Under the pieces are notes generated by a model that ran no database searches, was not told the DNA's origin, and saw nothing but the letters and a program-made list of their open reading frames with translations. A DNA stretch of 64,000 nucleotides from Erpobdella octoculata (lineage: Eukaryota; Annelida; Clitellata; Hirudinida; Erpobdellidae), in NCBI GenBank assembly GCA_963978895.1, contig OZ022242.1, positions 14,442,407-14,506,406 on the forward strand, given 5' to 3'. Within the stretch, counting starts at the first letter, position 1, and every line of letters begins with the position of its first letter. Both the position numbers and the translations under genes were made by a program. Of this stretch, positions 29,476 to 43,690 are shown one piece after another.

Positions 29476-31612
29476 ACTGTGTAATACAATGTACTTATTT
29501 ATGTTTTGCACACTGTGCTTATGCGGCGTAAAACGAGATTACGTGTATGATTCTCGGATTAAGCAAATCCGTTGGCCAGTGATGACGGTACGGCATATGG
29601 AGGGGTCGTCCAATGCTCAAAGCTCTGTTGGAATACTGGCTCAATAAATTATTTAAGTTTGTGTAGTCTCAAATAGAATAAATAACATTTCTCTTTAAAA
29701 CTTTCCTTAAACACATTAGGATAGTAATTTTTAGATTTAATTTTGGAATTAAAATTATTAAAATAATCAGAATTTTAAACCTCAGGAAAGAAAAACTACA
29801 AGTTGAATAGAAGCGGCATAACAATTTTGTTTCGAATTTTTAGCCAATAAAGATAAATAGAATAATAACGTATGTAAGTTTGTTTGTTTGTTTGTTGTAT
29901 TGTCTGTATGTTTGTCTGCATGATTGTCTGTATCTATGCTTGCCACTATGTTTGTAATTGTGTCTGTAAAATTGTCTGTCAGTATGTTTGCTTGTTTGTC
30001 TGTTTGCTTGTTTGTCTGTATGCATGTTTGTCTGTATGTTTCTTTTTTTGTATGCTTGTATGTGTGTATGTATGTTTGTCTGTATAAATATATATGTATT
30101 TGTCGGTATATATGTTTGTTAATTTTTGTATTTATGTATGCATGTATGTATGTACGTATGTACGTATATACGTATGTACGCATGCTCGTAGCTACTTGTG
30201 TACGTATGTACGTATGTACGAATCGTTTGTATCGGCCTATGCGGCCTATTCGTTTTGTCAAAGGCTTAACTAAAGTGTCTGTTTGTCTGTGTGTTTGCCT
30301 GCATGTTTGTCTGTATGTTTGTTTGTGCGTTTGTTTGTATGTAATAAACCGAAAATAAGGGCTGTCAATAATTTTAGAATTCACCGGCACACCATTTATT
30401 TTTTACGATAAATAGACAATTAATTCTTAGCTTCAAATATTTATATCAAAATTGCAAAAAAATATTTTTACAGATTTTCTTTTTTGCTATTTTTCTAAAT
30501 AAGTTTACTCTTCAATAAAAATATTGCAGTTTCTGTAACACACTACAACTTCTTATTAGTTATAATTTGAAAACTTCAAAAGACATTTTTTACAGCGTAC
30601 AGAAACCCTAGAAAAGTTCAAACATTTTGATATTTATGGAAATAACTTAAAACAGAAATCTGTTTCTAAATTAAATTTAAAATATGCATTATATTATTTC
30701 ATAATGCATTTTGACAAAATGTAGCTAAAATTAAATATTTTATATCAATACCAACAAAATGTGGCTAAAATAATTTATTGATAATAAGAGTTGAACTACA
30801 TGTATTGAAAACATTTTAGGTTCCTCACAAACTTGTGGATTGAAAAATTGTGGTAAATAATTTCAGTACACAATTTCAGTACATAATTTTAGTACATAAT
30901 TTCAGTATATAATTTTAGTACGTAATTTAAGTAAAAAATTTTTGTACATATATTTCTAATTTTATGATATTACTTCAAATATTAAACGGTGTCAAAGATT
31001 CTGCCTTCTACGTTATGGTTGAAATTAAAGAAATGAATATAATAATTGTGTTAAAAATATAATCTTGCCGCCATTTCTTCTATGACTTTTTCATCAGCTT
31101 TCGCACGGTTTAGTTTTAATCTTGTTATACTATGAAATAGAACAAATCAAAACTGAATTATTTAAAAAACTGGAAACTAACATTCTGTTTATTGCAGATG
31201 ACAATTCAAACAATTTTAATTCAAAATTAATATAAAATATTTCAGATTTTTTACTTAAATGTTATAAATGTTGTGCTTTTTATAGCAAGTACAAACTTTT
31301 TTAAACCCCTTAAGTATATAAACTTGACCGTCGGTTTTGCCGGCCTGCTAGATTGCTTGTTTGAATGTTTGTATACCTTGAAAGTAAAATTTAACTAACT
31401 TCCCATCATCCAATCGAGTTAAAACGTTATTTCGAATTTATATAATTAAATTTCTATATAATTGTGTTGGAAACGTTTTTGTTTTAAAACATAGATAACT
31501 ACTATTTTCAATTAAAAAAAATTTTTTCAGAAATATTTCAAAGAATAATAGAATGCATTGTCATGAGGAGCGAGCCTATACTTCAAATAACAGCTTGATT
31601 GAGTATAAACAT

Positions 31613-31618
<6 letters not shown>
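29476..31618. other. Degenerate TGTC/TGTT/TGTA repeat and unassigned DNA
   Basis: 29876-30345 is a highly degenerate tetranucleotide region (TTTGTCTGTATG-like units) that leaves open frames rich in Cys and Val on one strand and Thr, Gln and Lys on the other. The rest is AT-rich. 31384-31430 matches the dispersed repeat at 27.4 kb. Confidence 0.6.

Positions 31619-31674
<56 letters not shown>
31619..31674. repeat. (AT)n microsatellite, left of SINE
   Basis: About 28 AT units ending directly at the SINE head. Confidence 0.97.
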
Positions 31675-33179
<1,505 letters not shown>

Positions 33180-33208
<29 letters not shown>

Positions 33209-33527
33209 TGTATGTATGTATGTATGTATGTATGTATGTATGTATGTATGTATGTATGTATGTATGTATGTATGTATGTATGTATGTATGTATGTATGTA
33301 TGTATGTATGTATGTATGTATGTATGTATGTATGTATGTATGTATGTATGTATGTATGTATGTATGTATGTATGTATGTATGTATGTATGTATGTATGTA
33401 TGTATGTATGTATGTATGTATGTATGTATGTATGTATGTATGTATGTATGTATGTATGTATGTATGTATGTATGTATGTATGTATGTATGTATGTATGTA
33501 TGTATTTATGTATGTATGTACGTATGT
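33180..33527. repeat. (ATGT)n microsatellite
   Basis: About 80 pure units with a few variants at the right edge (TATTTATG, TACG). Confidence 0.98.
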
Positions 33528-34200
33528 GTGAGTAAGGGTTCTATTTTCCAAAACCCTATTTTTCTTTCCGATGATATCAACGCAAGCTTTAACGACACGC
33601 CATTGGTGCAAGCGACCCTTACTCAAGTCATTCATGGAAGCATGCACCGAGTCAAAAAATAAATTATTAGGCAAATGAAGACAGAATGAATGAACAAATA
33701 AACCAATGAACCAAAAAACGAACAAGTGAAGGAATAAAAAGCATTTCATTCATATCAAATCAAGACTGTCAACTTTTTTTAGATTCAAACTTCCAATATC
33801 TGAACATTTGCCAGCGCCAAATGCTATCTAAAAGGAAAAGAATATGCAGCAATAAGGACGACGGACGGATGAATAAAATAATAATGTGTGTGGTCGGTTG
33901 ATTTACAGAAAAACAGAAAATTTGATGAAATAAAAATCCAGTTAAAGTAGCATTTAATCTATGAACCAGCATTTAATCTAATTTATGGAATGAAGCTGTC
34001 AAATTAAATAAACTATTAAATATTTTTAACAACTTTGATAAAACAACACACGCACACAAGCCTAGATTGTCCTGCAAATATGAAAATGCAAAAATATTTT
34101 ATTAACACCACAAGAAGGAACAACGCCCTTCTCAAACAAATATGCAAATTGTGGCCACGCTATTATCTTGTTGCACGAAAAGTGTTGGCGTGGAGAACTC
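33528..34200. other. Unassigned stretch
   Basis: GTGAGTAAGGGT at 33528-33539 and ACCCTTACTCA at 33616-33626 form a small inverted pair about 75 bp apart. No gene is supported, although both strands stay open over 33540-33660. Confidence 0.35.
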
Positions 34201-34204
34201 AATT

Positions 34205-34712
34205 TCTTATCTTTTTTTCTTTCTCTCAATTTTTCTTTTTCTTTCGGTCTCTCTTTCTTTCTTTTTCATTATTTTTTCTTTCTATTTTCTTTCTCTTTTT
34301 TTTTTGCTTTTTCTCTTTCTCTTTCTCTCTCTCTCTTTCTCTTTCTCTTTCTCTTTCTCCTTATCTCTCTTTCTCTTTTTCTTTTTTTTTCTTTCTCCTT
34401 CTCCTTCTCCTTCTTTTTCTCTTTCTCTTTCTTTTTCTTTTTCTTTTTCTTTTTCTTTTTCTTTTTCTCTTTCTCTTTCTCTTTCTCTTTCTCTTTCTCT
34501 TTCTCTTTCTCTTTCTCTTTCTCTTTCTCTTTCTCTTCTCTTTCTCTTTCTCTTTCTCTTTCTCTTTCTCTTTCTCTTTCTCTTTCTCTTTCTTTTTCTC
34601 TTTCTCTTTCTCTTTCTCTTTCTCTTTCTCTTTCTCTTTCTCTTTCTCTTTCTCTTTCTCTTTCTCTTTCTCTTTCTATTTCTCTTTTTCTCTTTTTCTC
34701 TTTCGTGCTATC
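34205..34712. repeat. Polypyrimidine tract, mostly TTTCTC hexamers
   Basis: About 500 bases of almost only C and T on the plus strand, dominated by TTTCTC and TTTTTC units. Leu/Phe/Ser-rich open frames over it are repeat translations. Long mirror-symmetric pyrimidine tracts of this kind can in principle form triplex DNA. Confidence 0.95.
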
Positions 34713-34963
34713 TGCCTCTCTATTTTTCTCTTATTCTTCATTATTTTTTACAGTCCATCTTAATTTTTTTCTTTACATTTTTGTCCCAAAGCGAATTACA
34801 GACTTTACAGCTTTTATTTTTCAGAACGGCACCGGAAGTCCCTCTGGTAAAATTCTACGGAGTAAAAAGAAGTTTTTATTTCACGCACATAAAGACGTAC
34901 ATTAAAACGCAACGCACACTTCAACACACACACAGTGCATCACACAAGGGTCACCGCCACCCG

Positions 34964-35163
34964 NNNNNNNNNNNNNNNNNNNNNNNNNNNNNNNNNNNNN
35001 NNNNNNNNNNNNNNNNNNNNNNNNNNNNNNNNNNNNNNNNNNNNNNNNNNNNNNNNNNNNNNNNNNNNNNNNNNNNNNNNNNNNNNNNNNNNNNNNNNNN
35101 NNNNNNNNNNNNNNNNNNNNNNNNNNNNNNNNNNNNNNNNNNNNNNNNNNNNNNNNNNNNNNN
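34964..35163. other. Assembly gap of 200 N
   Basis: Exactly 200 N. The round number indicates a scaffold join of unknown true size. Features cannot be traced across it. Confidence 0.99.
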
Positions 35164-36305
35164 TCAGTATTCCAACTTCTTCAATGTATTCGGCGTCTAA
35201 CCGTCGATAGCTATACGTGCTATTATGAGTAACCGCACTGTCAATAGTACACAAAAAATAAAATTTTTCAACACACTAATCTCACCTTCGACTGAAAATA
35301 GAATCAGCAGTGACGTCATACTCCAGTGGCCAATCCAAGTGGAACAACAACAGCAACCACAACAAATACCAAATAAAAGTTTCAACAAAACTTTTAACAT
35401 TTCGCTGTTTGTTGATGCTCTTGAGCAACAATATTGATTTATCAACAGTTGTAGACTTTGTTGCACTGCAATTAAGAACGTAAACGGCTCTAATAGTTTT
35501 TGGTAATATTCAGATTGACACCAATAATTTTATCTGGAGCCATTTTTTCAAGTTGGTGTTCATTCTTTTGCTGTTCGATTGAAAAAAGTTCGCATCTGAA
35601 CAATAATTTGTTCTACACTTTCTTTTCTAATATCTTATTGGATGAATCAATTTATCTTAACTTCTTATGCAATCGAAAAAGGAGAAGTTAAAATCCCATG
35701 GTAACGAGATCGAGAAACTGTACGTGGTAGTTGTGTAAGTGTGTGTGCGTGTGTGTTCAGTCATGAATCGTTAGTTTTGTTTGTCTGCTTGTATGCTTGT
35801 GTGTATATCTGTTTCCCTGCTTGTTTGTTTGCGTAAGTGTTTATATGCTTGCGGGTTTGTTTATATATTTATACGCTATTTCTTCTTATGTCGATATTTC
35901 CATTCCCGAAGGTGAGATATTGTTTGTGCCACATGAATTTTATAACAATTCAATCTTTTTTCATTCCTACGTATTTTTATGTCTATACGGGAAGAAATTG
36001 TATGTAAATGTAAAGATTTTGTAAGTATATGTAAAGAATGTATTTAAAAACCGTGTTGAACTTTAAGCGTTCAAGTTGCTGAAACATCCAGATTTCTGCT
36101 TTATATGTAACTCGTATAACAGCTGTTACTTATTAGGTCCGTAGTAAAAAAAATAATTTTTTTTCTTTACTGCAGTTCCAAGTCATAAAAAATTCTGAAC
36201 GGAACTGAATACACGCTGACCCCTCAGTTTATATAGCGCTGCATTTCTGCTTCTTGCAAGATGGACAACACATTCATACATATACATATACACACACATA
36301 CAAAT

Positions 36306-36309
<4 letters not shown>
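35164..36309. other. Unassigned stretch
   Basis: A plus-strand frame at 35225-35437 (70 codons, Gln-rich, start MSNRTVNSTQ) has no recognisable domain. 36229-36250 has TTTATATAGCGCTGC, similar to motifs at 20.7 and 61.6 kb. Confidence 0.35.

Positions 36310-36354
<45 letters not shown>
36310..36354. repeat. (AT)n microsatellite, short
   Basis: About 21 AT units. Confidence 0.95.
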
Positions 36355-36355
<1 letters not shown>

Positions 36356-37733
36356 ATGTATTATTTCTTAATTCTATTCGATGATGATACTAAGCGTATG
36401 TTGATAAATAGAGACAAGATGTTTTTAAGTAAGTTAGTCATATACACAAGAATTATTTTAGAATTCTACAAATGTTTATTAGATATAGTTTAAACGGCAA
36501 GAGTTGAAGTTTATTATAGTATAGTTAAGCCCATTTGTTTACGAGAAGGAATTAGTTGAAATTACAACTTGCATAATTGTACTTAGTAACGACAAATGAA
36601 CATCAGGAAACCAAGCATTTTTCTTTCGGTTTTTATTCCTTTCTTTTTTATGTACATTTCTCTTTCAATGTGTATTTCTCTTTCTGTCTCTCTTTTTTAT
36701 CTTTTTCTTTATTTCTTTTCCTTTTCTTTTCTCTTTCTTTCTCTCTCAGATCCTTTATTTTGTGCTTGTTTTGTTTTTCGTTCTTGCTTTACACTTTTCC
36801 ATAAAAACATTCTTAACCATAGCAACAACATCAGCGTCACAACAAGCTGAAATTTTAAAGTAAAAAAAACGAAATGAGTAAAAAGATGTTTTCAATTATT
36901 TAGTAATGAACAATTTAAACGAAATTAGAAAATAATTTTAGCTGTTGCCATGCCAACTTGACATCCATAACAAAAACATCAAAATAATAACAGAGACAGT
37001 TGTCGTCTTTATTGCTGTTTATGTTTAATATTATGATTATAATTTTCATTGTTACTCTGTATGGCTTGTTCTAGTTCTATTTAGATATCGTCATTCTTAT
37101 TATCGACAGTGTTAAATCAATCTCATCGTCATTGTCATCATCATGATCACCATCATCACCATATTCCCATTCATCACCACCAATATCCTAATTTTCTTTG
37201 AGCTGTACACTTTGCTCATGTCATATGGAACAAAACATGTACAAATTATTAAAATTATCAAAACTCACGAGCCTGTATTTCTATCGGTATTTGACCTTTC
37301 ACGACTCGGCCAAGTTAAGGATATTAAGGATATTAAAACTGTTATTGTCTTAAATTATCGTCTTGTACAGGGTTCTATCCAATCTGTATACTGAGTACGT
37401 ATAGGTTTGCTAAAGTTGTTTAATAGAGTTGTCAGATGGTCATTCGGTCAAAAATTTTGAACTTGCTGTTGTAATACAATACTTAAATAAGTAGACAATT
37501 GCAAAACTAAATAAGAAATAATTTCTAATTCCATCTTTGTCTATGCTGATTGATTTAAATTTCTATGTTCTTCACATATAACCAATTTTTGAATTTTATT
37601 GGTTTATATGCGGTCGCGTCAATTTTTTTTAAATTAGACAAATTAAAAAATTTATTTTAACAAGGTTTACTGCTTAGTGGCCAAGCGTGGGCTTCAATCG
37701 TTCGGGCCAAATTTGCCGGTCTTGTGGTTGGAT
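36355..37733. other. Unassigned AT-rich DNA
   Basis: A T/C-rich segment lies at 36610-36760 and a few ATC triplets near 37130-37180. No gene seen. Confidence 0.4.
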
Positions 37734-37741
37734 ATTGAAAT

Positions 37742-38824
37742 CAGGGACTTGAATTGCGGGGGGCAGAGGTGGCATTTACCCCCCTCCTGATTTTTAGAAT
37801 TTGAAATTTTTACCTAGAGTTTACTATATATTTTTTTAAATTTTAACTTTACCTAAACTAGTTATGATTTAATACGTATTGGAATCCTTCTGGCGTGTGT
37901 AGACGACTTGCCCCCCCCCTTTTGATTTCCAAAATTTAAAAAAATGTTTTACCTAGAGTTCATTATATAATATGTTAATTTTAACTTTACTTAACCTCGT
38001 GATGATTCAATGCGTATTGGAATCCTTTTTGCGTGCGTAGAAAATTTTATATCTGAGCTCGATGCTAGATTTAACAATAAAAGCAGAGTTATAAATTGTG
38101 TATCAGCTTTGGTCCAAAGTTTAACTGTTTTCTGTGCCAAAATACAATCACCAAACTCGTGGAACTTTACCCTATTAGTGGTATTGATACAATGTTGATT
38201 CCTTTACAGCTGTCTACATCAAAGTTATTATTATTTATTACACCAAAATAAAAAAAATCACACTCCATTTTGGACATTTTTTTTTATTAATCATGTACTT
38301 GCCCCAGCAATATGATTAAATCATTCACGCCCCCTTTTACCCAGTGGCGGATCCAGAAATTCCTGGTGGATGCATTTCAGAAATTTTTCACATTATCTTC
38401 AAAAAAATATGATGACCGGAGAGGGGTAGTCGTAAGTATTTTTCAAAATATTTTTCAGAGACTTCCACTTTCTCTCCTAAAAAAGCTATGGTCGTTTTCC
38501 AAAAACCAGGTATTTTACCCAAAAAATATCAATTGATACTTTAGAGGGGGATGCATCTCTCTACCCCTCCCTGCTTGTACTTATGTATTTATATAGATAT
38601 AAGAAGTAATGTGCGTGTGAGAGCATTCGCTTATCACATCCAAATAAGAAATGTTAAAAAATTAAGAAAAAAAATCTGTTATTTATTTGATTTATAATTG
38701 GCAAAAAAGAAAAAAAACTAAGCAAAAAACCCCGGGCAACACAGGGTAACCATGTCAGTAAGCTATTTAATGGTGGGTAAATTTTGCCCCCCCCCCCCTG
38801 GAAAATGCTGAATTTACGTCCCTG
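37742..38824. mobile_element. Non-autonomous hAT-type transposon, 1083 bp
   Basis: The ends are CAGGGACTTGAATT on the left and, inverted on the right, AATTTACGTCCCTG (CAGGGACGTAAATT read inward). Each side is flanked by the same 8-bp direct duplication, ATTGAAAT (37734-37741 and 38825-38832), which is the target duplication length of hAT elements. Inside are an internal 139-bp tandem duplication (37812 and 37951, ACCTAGAGTT), a CAGTGGCGGATCCAG block (38342) and runs of C. No transposase frame is visible, so it would need a transposase in trans. A partial copy lies at 44188-44981. Confidence 0.85.
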
Positions 38825-38900
38825 ATTGAAATTTAAAAATCAGAAACTGGTGAAAAATTTCATACTTCCTCCTCTCCAGAGAAATTTGAGGATGCAAACG

Positions 38901-39000
38901 CAGTGCCGGATTAACCTTAAAAAAAGACAACTGTTCAAGGGCTCCGAGCTTCCAGGGGCTCCGTGAAAAACAAAAAACAAATTATATTAACATTTTTTAA
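38901..39000 (+). mobile_element. hAT-like terminal fragment
   Basis: CAGTGCCGGATTAACC followed by GGGCTCCGAGCTTCCAGGGG looks like a hAT-type terminus seen widely in animal genomes. The opposite end is not recognised. Confidence 0.35.
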
Positions 39001-39448
39001 GAGTTTTGTGTTGACATTGGAAAGTTCTGGTCAATCGATACCAGCCTCGCAATCCTATGCATTCATTTATTAATAATATGGTTCAATCAACTTTTCCCAA
39101 TGTTTTAACTGAGTTGAAAGTTCATCGCTGTTTGATGATAACAAATGCAACTGGAGAACAAACATTTTTGAAATTAAAGGATCTGAAAAACTGTTATCGA
39201 ATTTGAGTGGAGAAGGCAGGGGGCCTCCAAAGCTTTTCTAAATGTCTTTTAATCGATTTTCCGCCACTTCCCATTGATCTTCTGACTTCAAATTTTGCAC
39301 ATAAACGTACTTTTAAAAACAATACACGAATCCAAAGGCGACATTAAAAGAAAAAAAAGGAGGGACCAAAGGTTGTTAAAAAATGTTTTGGAGAAATAGA
39401 AATAGAGGAAACTTAAGATAATTTATTAATGAACACAATACATGAATC

Positions 39449-39800
39449 CAGGAGCGTCATTTGGGAGGCAGGGGGTGCTTACCCAAGAACTTTTCAAAAT
39501 TGTTTGGAAAAATAAACATGGAGGAAGTTTTTGAAAATTTCCATAATGAAAAAATATTCCAGGTGAGTCATTTAGTCGGGCAGGAAGGTCCCCAAGGATT
39601 TTCCATCATTTTTTCCAGTTTAATAAATATAAAGAGTTTTTTGAGAAAAAATTTAATGGGGCGCAGGGAAGGCAACTCTCCACTCTCAAAATTTTCTAAG
39701 AGGAAGCTCAAAAATGTTACAAAATTTTTTTGAAAAATAAATTTGGAGGAAGTTTTAGAGAGTTTTTGGAAAAAATTCCTACGACTATCGGCCCCTGGTA
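39449..39800 (+). mobile_element. MITE-like fragment with CAGGAGCGTCATTTGGG end
   Basis: Starts CAGGAGCGTCATTTGGGAGG and continues with repeated ACTTTTCAAAATTGTTTGGAA-type text. The reverse complement of the same terminus ends the copies near 45495 and 52846, so it is a dispersed element. Its class is not proven. Confidence 0.5.
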
Positions 39801-40854
39801 ATCTTAAGAGCGTGGTTTATAAGAAAAAACTTGTTTTTTACCATTGTTATCCAGGATCAGGTCTTGCTCAAACATACGAAAGTTGAGTTCCTCTCTTCAA
39901 CTTAAAACTTCATGTTTAATTAATTCGATCAAATTGAAAGTAGTATAAAGTTTCACTTCTCAGTCAATAACTTTTCTATAAAATCGCTGCCGAGAATTGC
40001 TGTTGCATTTAATTACTTAAGCCAAATATTTATCAAATTTGCGAAACAATTTCTTAAAATAAGTATAGTTTGACCGCTAAAATGTTGAGACAATGTGTGC
40101 ATAAAAATTCTGAGGTTGTCTTTTGGGAAGATAAGAGAGTTCTTTCAGGTGAAAATTGTAAGAGATGTGAGAGTTGTGATGTCAGTGTGTGTGTGTGTGT
40201 GTGCGTGTGTGTGTGTGCGTATGCGTAAGTGAGTGTGTTTGTTTGTTTATGTTTGTCTGTGTTATGGTTTTATGTTCAAGACATGTTGTAGGTTATAACG
40301 ATCAAAAACGACATCAGCTGAAAATAAGACCAGGAAAATGATTCAACATAATTTTCTGAGTCTTAAAAATGCACAGCGTAGCCTGGCTGAATAGTGGAAA
40401 GGTCAAGGCTGAGTAAGCTAATTTCCGTTCAGCCAGTCAGATGCTTTCAGACCAGTGGAATAAAAAACTAAAAATGGAGAAACTAATAGCAAAGATTCTC
40501 AGAATTGGAAAAGTATTTTTGATTTTTTTTCACAATTAAATTTTGTTTTGAAGTTTTCTCTTACTTTAAAAGCGAATTAAAAAATTTTATTTAAAAACAG
40601 ATTTTATTTCAACCGAGAAAAACTTTTGATTTTATTAAAATTATTTTATTTTATTGAAAAGTCGAAAATAAAAGAATGAATTGAAATTTACAGCCTGCAA
40701 TTGAATTATATTTTGGATACAAATCGCCCAGATAACTCTGATATCTAGCTAGCTGTTATCCTAAATTGAAATAAAACAACCAGCAAAGCAAATGTTTTAA
40801 AATACAAGAAAAATGTTCATGGTAAAGTTTAAATCAACATACATAATTTTAAAA
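39801..40854. other. Unassigned AT-rich DNA
   Basis: A short GT run at 40181-40220 is the only structure seen. Confidence 0.4.
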
Positions 40855-41271
40855 GTATGTATGTATGTATGTATGTATGTATGTATGTATGTATGTATGT
40901 ATGTATGTATGTATGTATGTATGTATGTATGTATGTATGTATGTATGTATGTATGTATGTATGTATGTATGTATGTATGTATGTATGTATGTATGTATGT
41001 ATGTATGTATGTATGTATGTATGTATGTATGTATGTATGTATGTATGTATGTATGTATGTATGTATGTATGTATGTATGTATGTTTGTTTGTATGTATGT
41101 ATGTATGTATGTATGTATGTATGTATGTATGTTTGTATGTATGTATGTATGTATGTATGTATGTATGTATGTATGTATGTATGTATGTATGTATGTATGT
41201 ATGTATGTATGTATGTATGTATGTATGTATGTATGTATGTATGTATGTATGCATGCATGCATGCATACATA
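40855..41271. repeat. (ATGT)n microsatellite ending in ATGC units
   Basis: About 98 units with TTTG variants at 41083-41089 and 41130. At the right end it changes to four ATGC units and then CATA, giving a palindromic GCATGCATGCATGCAT edge. Confidence 0.98.
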
Positions 41272-41394
41272 CATTCTTTCATTCCCATCCCCATCCATCC
41301 CAGCGCTGTTCATCTTCATTTGTAATCATAAAGTTTGACAATGTTTACCGTGGCGTTAATCGTTAGACTTCTAATCCACGAATCACATTATCCA

Positions 41395-41550
41395 ACTCAC
41401 TTGTGGGCCCATTTACACAGGACAACCAGAGGCAGCCATTTATAGGCGCCTACCCACACCCCTTGCAGACGCTGATGACGCCGGCGGGATTGGAACCGCC
41501 GACTCTCAGGTCCACAGGCGAATGCCTTACCGCTATACCACCAGCGCCCG
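41395..41550 (-). mobile_element. tRNA-derived SINE copy
   Basis: Read on the minus strand: GGGCGCTGGTGGTATAGCGG (A-box region), then GTCGGCGGTTCCAATCCCGC (B-box), then CGGCGTCATCAGCGT and TATAAATGGCTGCCTCTG. The body motifs match those at 6.8 and 31.7 kb. The downstream part differs, so subfamilies or a truncation are likely. Confidence 0.75.
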
Positions 41551-41618
41551 TTGCACTAGCCATTATTTTTCCGTACATCATTTCAACGCAACTATAACTC
41601 AAGTATTGATATATAGAA

Positions 41619-42179
41619 CTAGCAGTGCCCGTAGCGGCTTCGCTCGCATGAAATTAGAGAATTTGAACCGTGCATCCATAGGTGTCGGCTCGGCCCGTCG
41701 ACAACTTGGTTCAGCCCGTTTCAAAACCAAAATTCCTGGCCCGGCACGGCTCGTCTAATTTGGGCCCGGCCCGTTTTTACAGGCCTAGAAATTTTATAAA
41801 CTTGATGAAAACTTCGGCCCGTCCCACCTTGACTTCAGGTTTGGCCCGTCCCGTCTGAAGACCCTAACATCACTAAAATGTCTATATGCTTAGTGAAAAA
41901 CCTCGGCCCGTACCACCTTGATTTAATGTTTAGCCTGGCCCGTAAAAAGACCTTAAAATAACGGCTTGGACCAACTGGTGATAAACTGGACTCAGCTACT
42001 TTTAACCGGCACAAAACCTCAAAATACTAAGTTTTACATCTGTAATGCTTGCAGTTGTTGAGTAGCAGTTATTTTAAAATCAAATAACCCTTATTTTGAC
42101 CCCACATTTAAAGTCATGGAAACCAAAGTTTTTAAAAATGGTGAAACACGTATATCTTTTTTTTTTGAGTAGATACTAA
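41619..42179 (-). mobile_element. Helitron, truncated 3' part
   Basis: On the minus strand it ends ...AGCGAAGCCGCTACGGGCACTGCTAG before T, the same terminus and hairpin as the copies at 10.7 and 61.6 kb. It includes the GGCCCG-rich region and one body unit, and stops at 42179 in unrelated sequence, so the TC end is missing. Confidence 0.82.
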
Positions 42180-42985
42180 CCCTTGCAACAGGAGACAGTT
42201 TTGATCATTCCTTAGAGTTATTTTCCAAAAAAACTCAGCAAATTCCCTTGTGCACCTTCTTCGTTCAATTCCAAATAGTCAGCAACCTTAGAAAAATAAT
42301 TAACATTGTGAAACTAGTTGCTCATATAAGCATAATTAATTAATAACAATCAACAAGCTGAATTATAAGTAATTACCAAGGTCTAAGAATTTGTTCATGC
42401 TTTTAATATAAAGACGGTTTAATAACAAAACCTCATTCAAAATTGAGCTTTTTTAGTTTGCAGTGTACAAGTTTGCATAAAAGTTGTCTTCAAGTTTTTT
42501 TTTGACTAGTTGATGTTCTATGAAGTCATCTTGTGGGGTTCAGAATGTAGTGTTACATCAACAACGAGCCTTAGCAGACCTCTAACAAAATTAAAAAAAT
42601 TCAATTATATGGGAGACCTAAAACGTGAAAGCAATTTAATCAAACTTTTAATTGCAGTTTCTCGCATAATTTTGGAAGAACACCGGGAATATATTTTAAC
42701 TTTTAACACAGGATCAAATAGGAGTGAAATGTAAAGGAGCAACAACAAAGTACTGACTGTTGCAGCTAATTTTTGAATTTCAGCCTTTTTCATAATTAAA
42801 TAAAATTTGAACTACGACATCGGAAATTTAACAGATAATGCAAATAAATCCATTGGTAACTATTATCAGCGTTAAAACAACGGCGCATTGCAAAGATTAA
42901 CAAACGTAAACAATGATATGTATGATTCGAAACATTTTCGGTTAATTTAAAAAAAATTGTTATATAAAATACTTGTTTTATTTGG
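42180..42985. other. Unassigned AT-rich DNA
   Basis: A 74-codon open frame at 42510-42734 has no recognisable domain. Confidence 0.35.
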
Positions 42986-42989
42986 TGAT

Positions 42990-43115
42990 ACCGCAAAAAC
43001 TCGTCCCCATCTCCGCGGTAGTCCCACAGCGTTTGTTTCCATCCCCGCGGTAACCCCGCAACTTCATCCCCATTACCGCGGTATCCCCACCTCATTCGTC
43101 CCCGTTTCCGCGGTA
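42990..43115. repeat. 32-bp GC-rich repeat with CCGCGGTA
   Basis: CCGCGGTA occurs at 43013, 43045, 43076 and 43108, spaced 31-32 bp with CCCCAT-type links. It is GC-rich in an AT-rich setting and runs directly into the ATGT array, sharing its last TA. Confidence 0.8.
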
Positions 43116-43490
43116 TGTATGTATGTATGTATGTATGTATGTATGTATGTATGTATGTATGTATGTATGTATGTATGTATGTATGTATGTATGTATGTAT
43201 GTATGTATGTATGTATGTATGTATGTATGTATGTATGTATGTATGTATGTATGTATGTATGTATGTATGTATGTATGTATGTATGTATGTATGTATGTAT
43301 GTATGTATGTATGTATGTATGTATGTATGTATGTATGTATGTATGTATGTATGTATGTATGTATGTATGTATGTATGTATGTATGTATGTATGTATGTAT
43401 GTATGTATGTATGTATGTATGTATGTATGTATGTATGTATGTATGTATGTATGTTTGTATGTATGTATGTATGTATGTATGTATGTATGT
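43114..43490. repeat. (ATGT)n microsatellite, left part
   Basis: About 94 units with one TTTG variant at 43454. It abuts an inserted sequence at 43491. Confidence 0.98.
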
Positions 43491-43690
43491 CAACTCCGCC
43501 TCGCTAATTGCGAGCCAGTCCCAAGCCTGGATAAAGGAGGAGGGACAGCTAAAAGGACCAAACTTTGATCCACGACAGGAAACACTTAGGTGCTTCCTAC
43601 ATACAGCTATTTCAGTCTTAAAACACTTGGTGTAAAGGACTATAAACTATTATAAAAAAAAAATAAAAATAAAAAATAAATAAAAAAAAA

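Noticed and set aside
29782..30390. 202-codon Thr/Gln/Lys-rich minus frame
   Set aside because: Degenerate TGTC/TGTT tetranucleotide region; the frame follows from the repeat and its mirror on the plus strand is equally open.
33540..33662. Possible short coding segment open on both strands
   Set aside because: Openness on both strands, lack of a domain and lack of splice partners make chance more likely.
35225..35437. 70-codon Gln-rich open frame after the gap
   Set aside because: No recognisable domain; the length is common by chance, and the upstream context is lost in the gap.
42510..42734. 74-codon open frame starting MMFYEVILWG
   Set aside because: No recognisable motif, no splice context.
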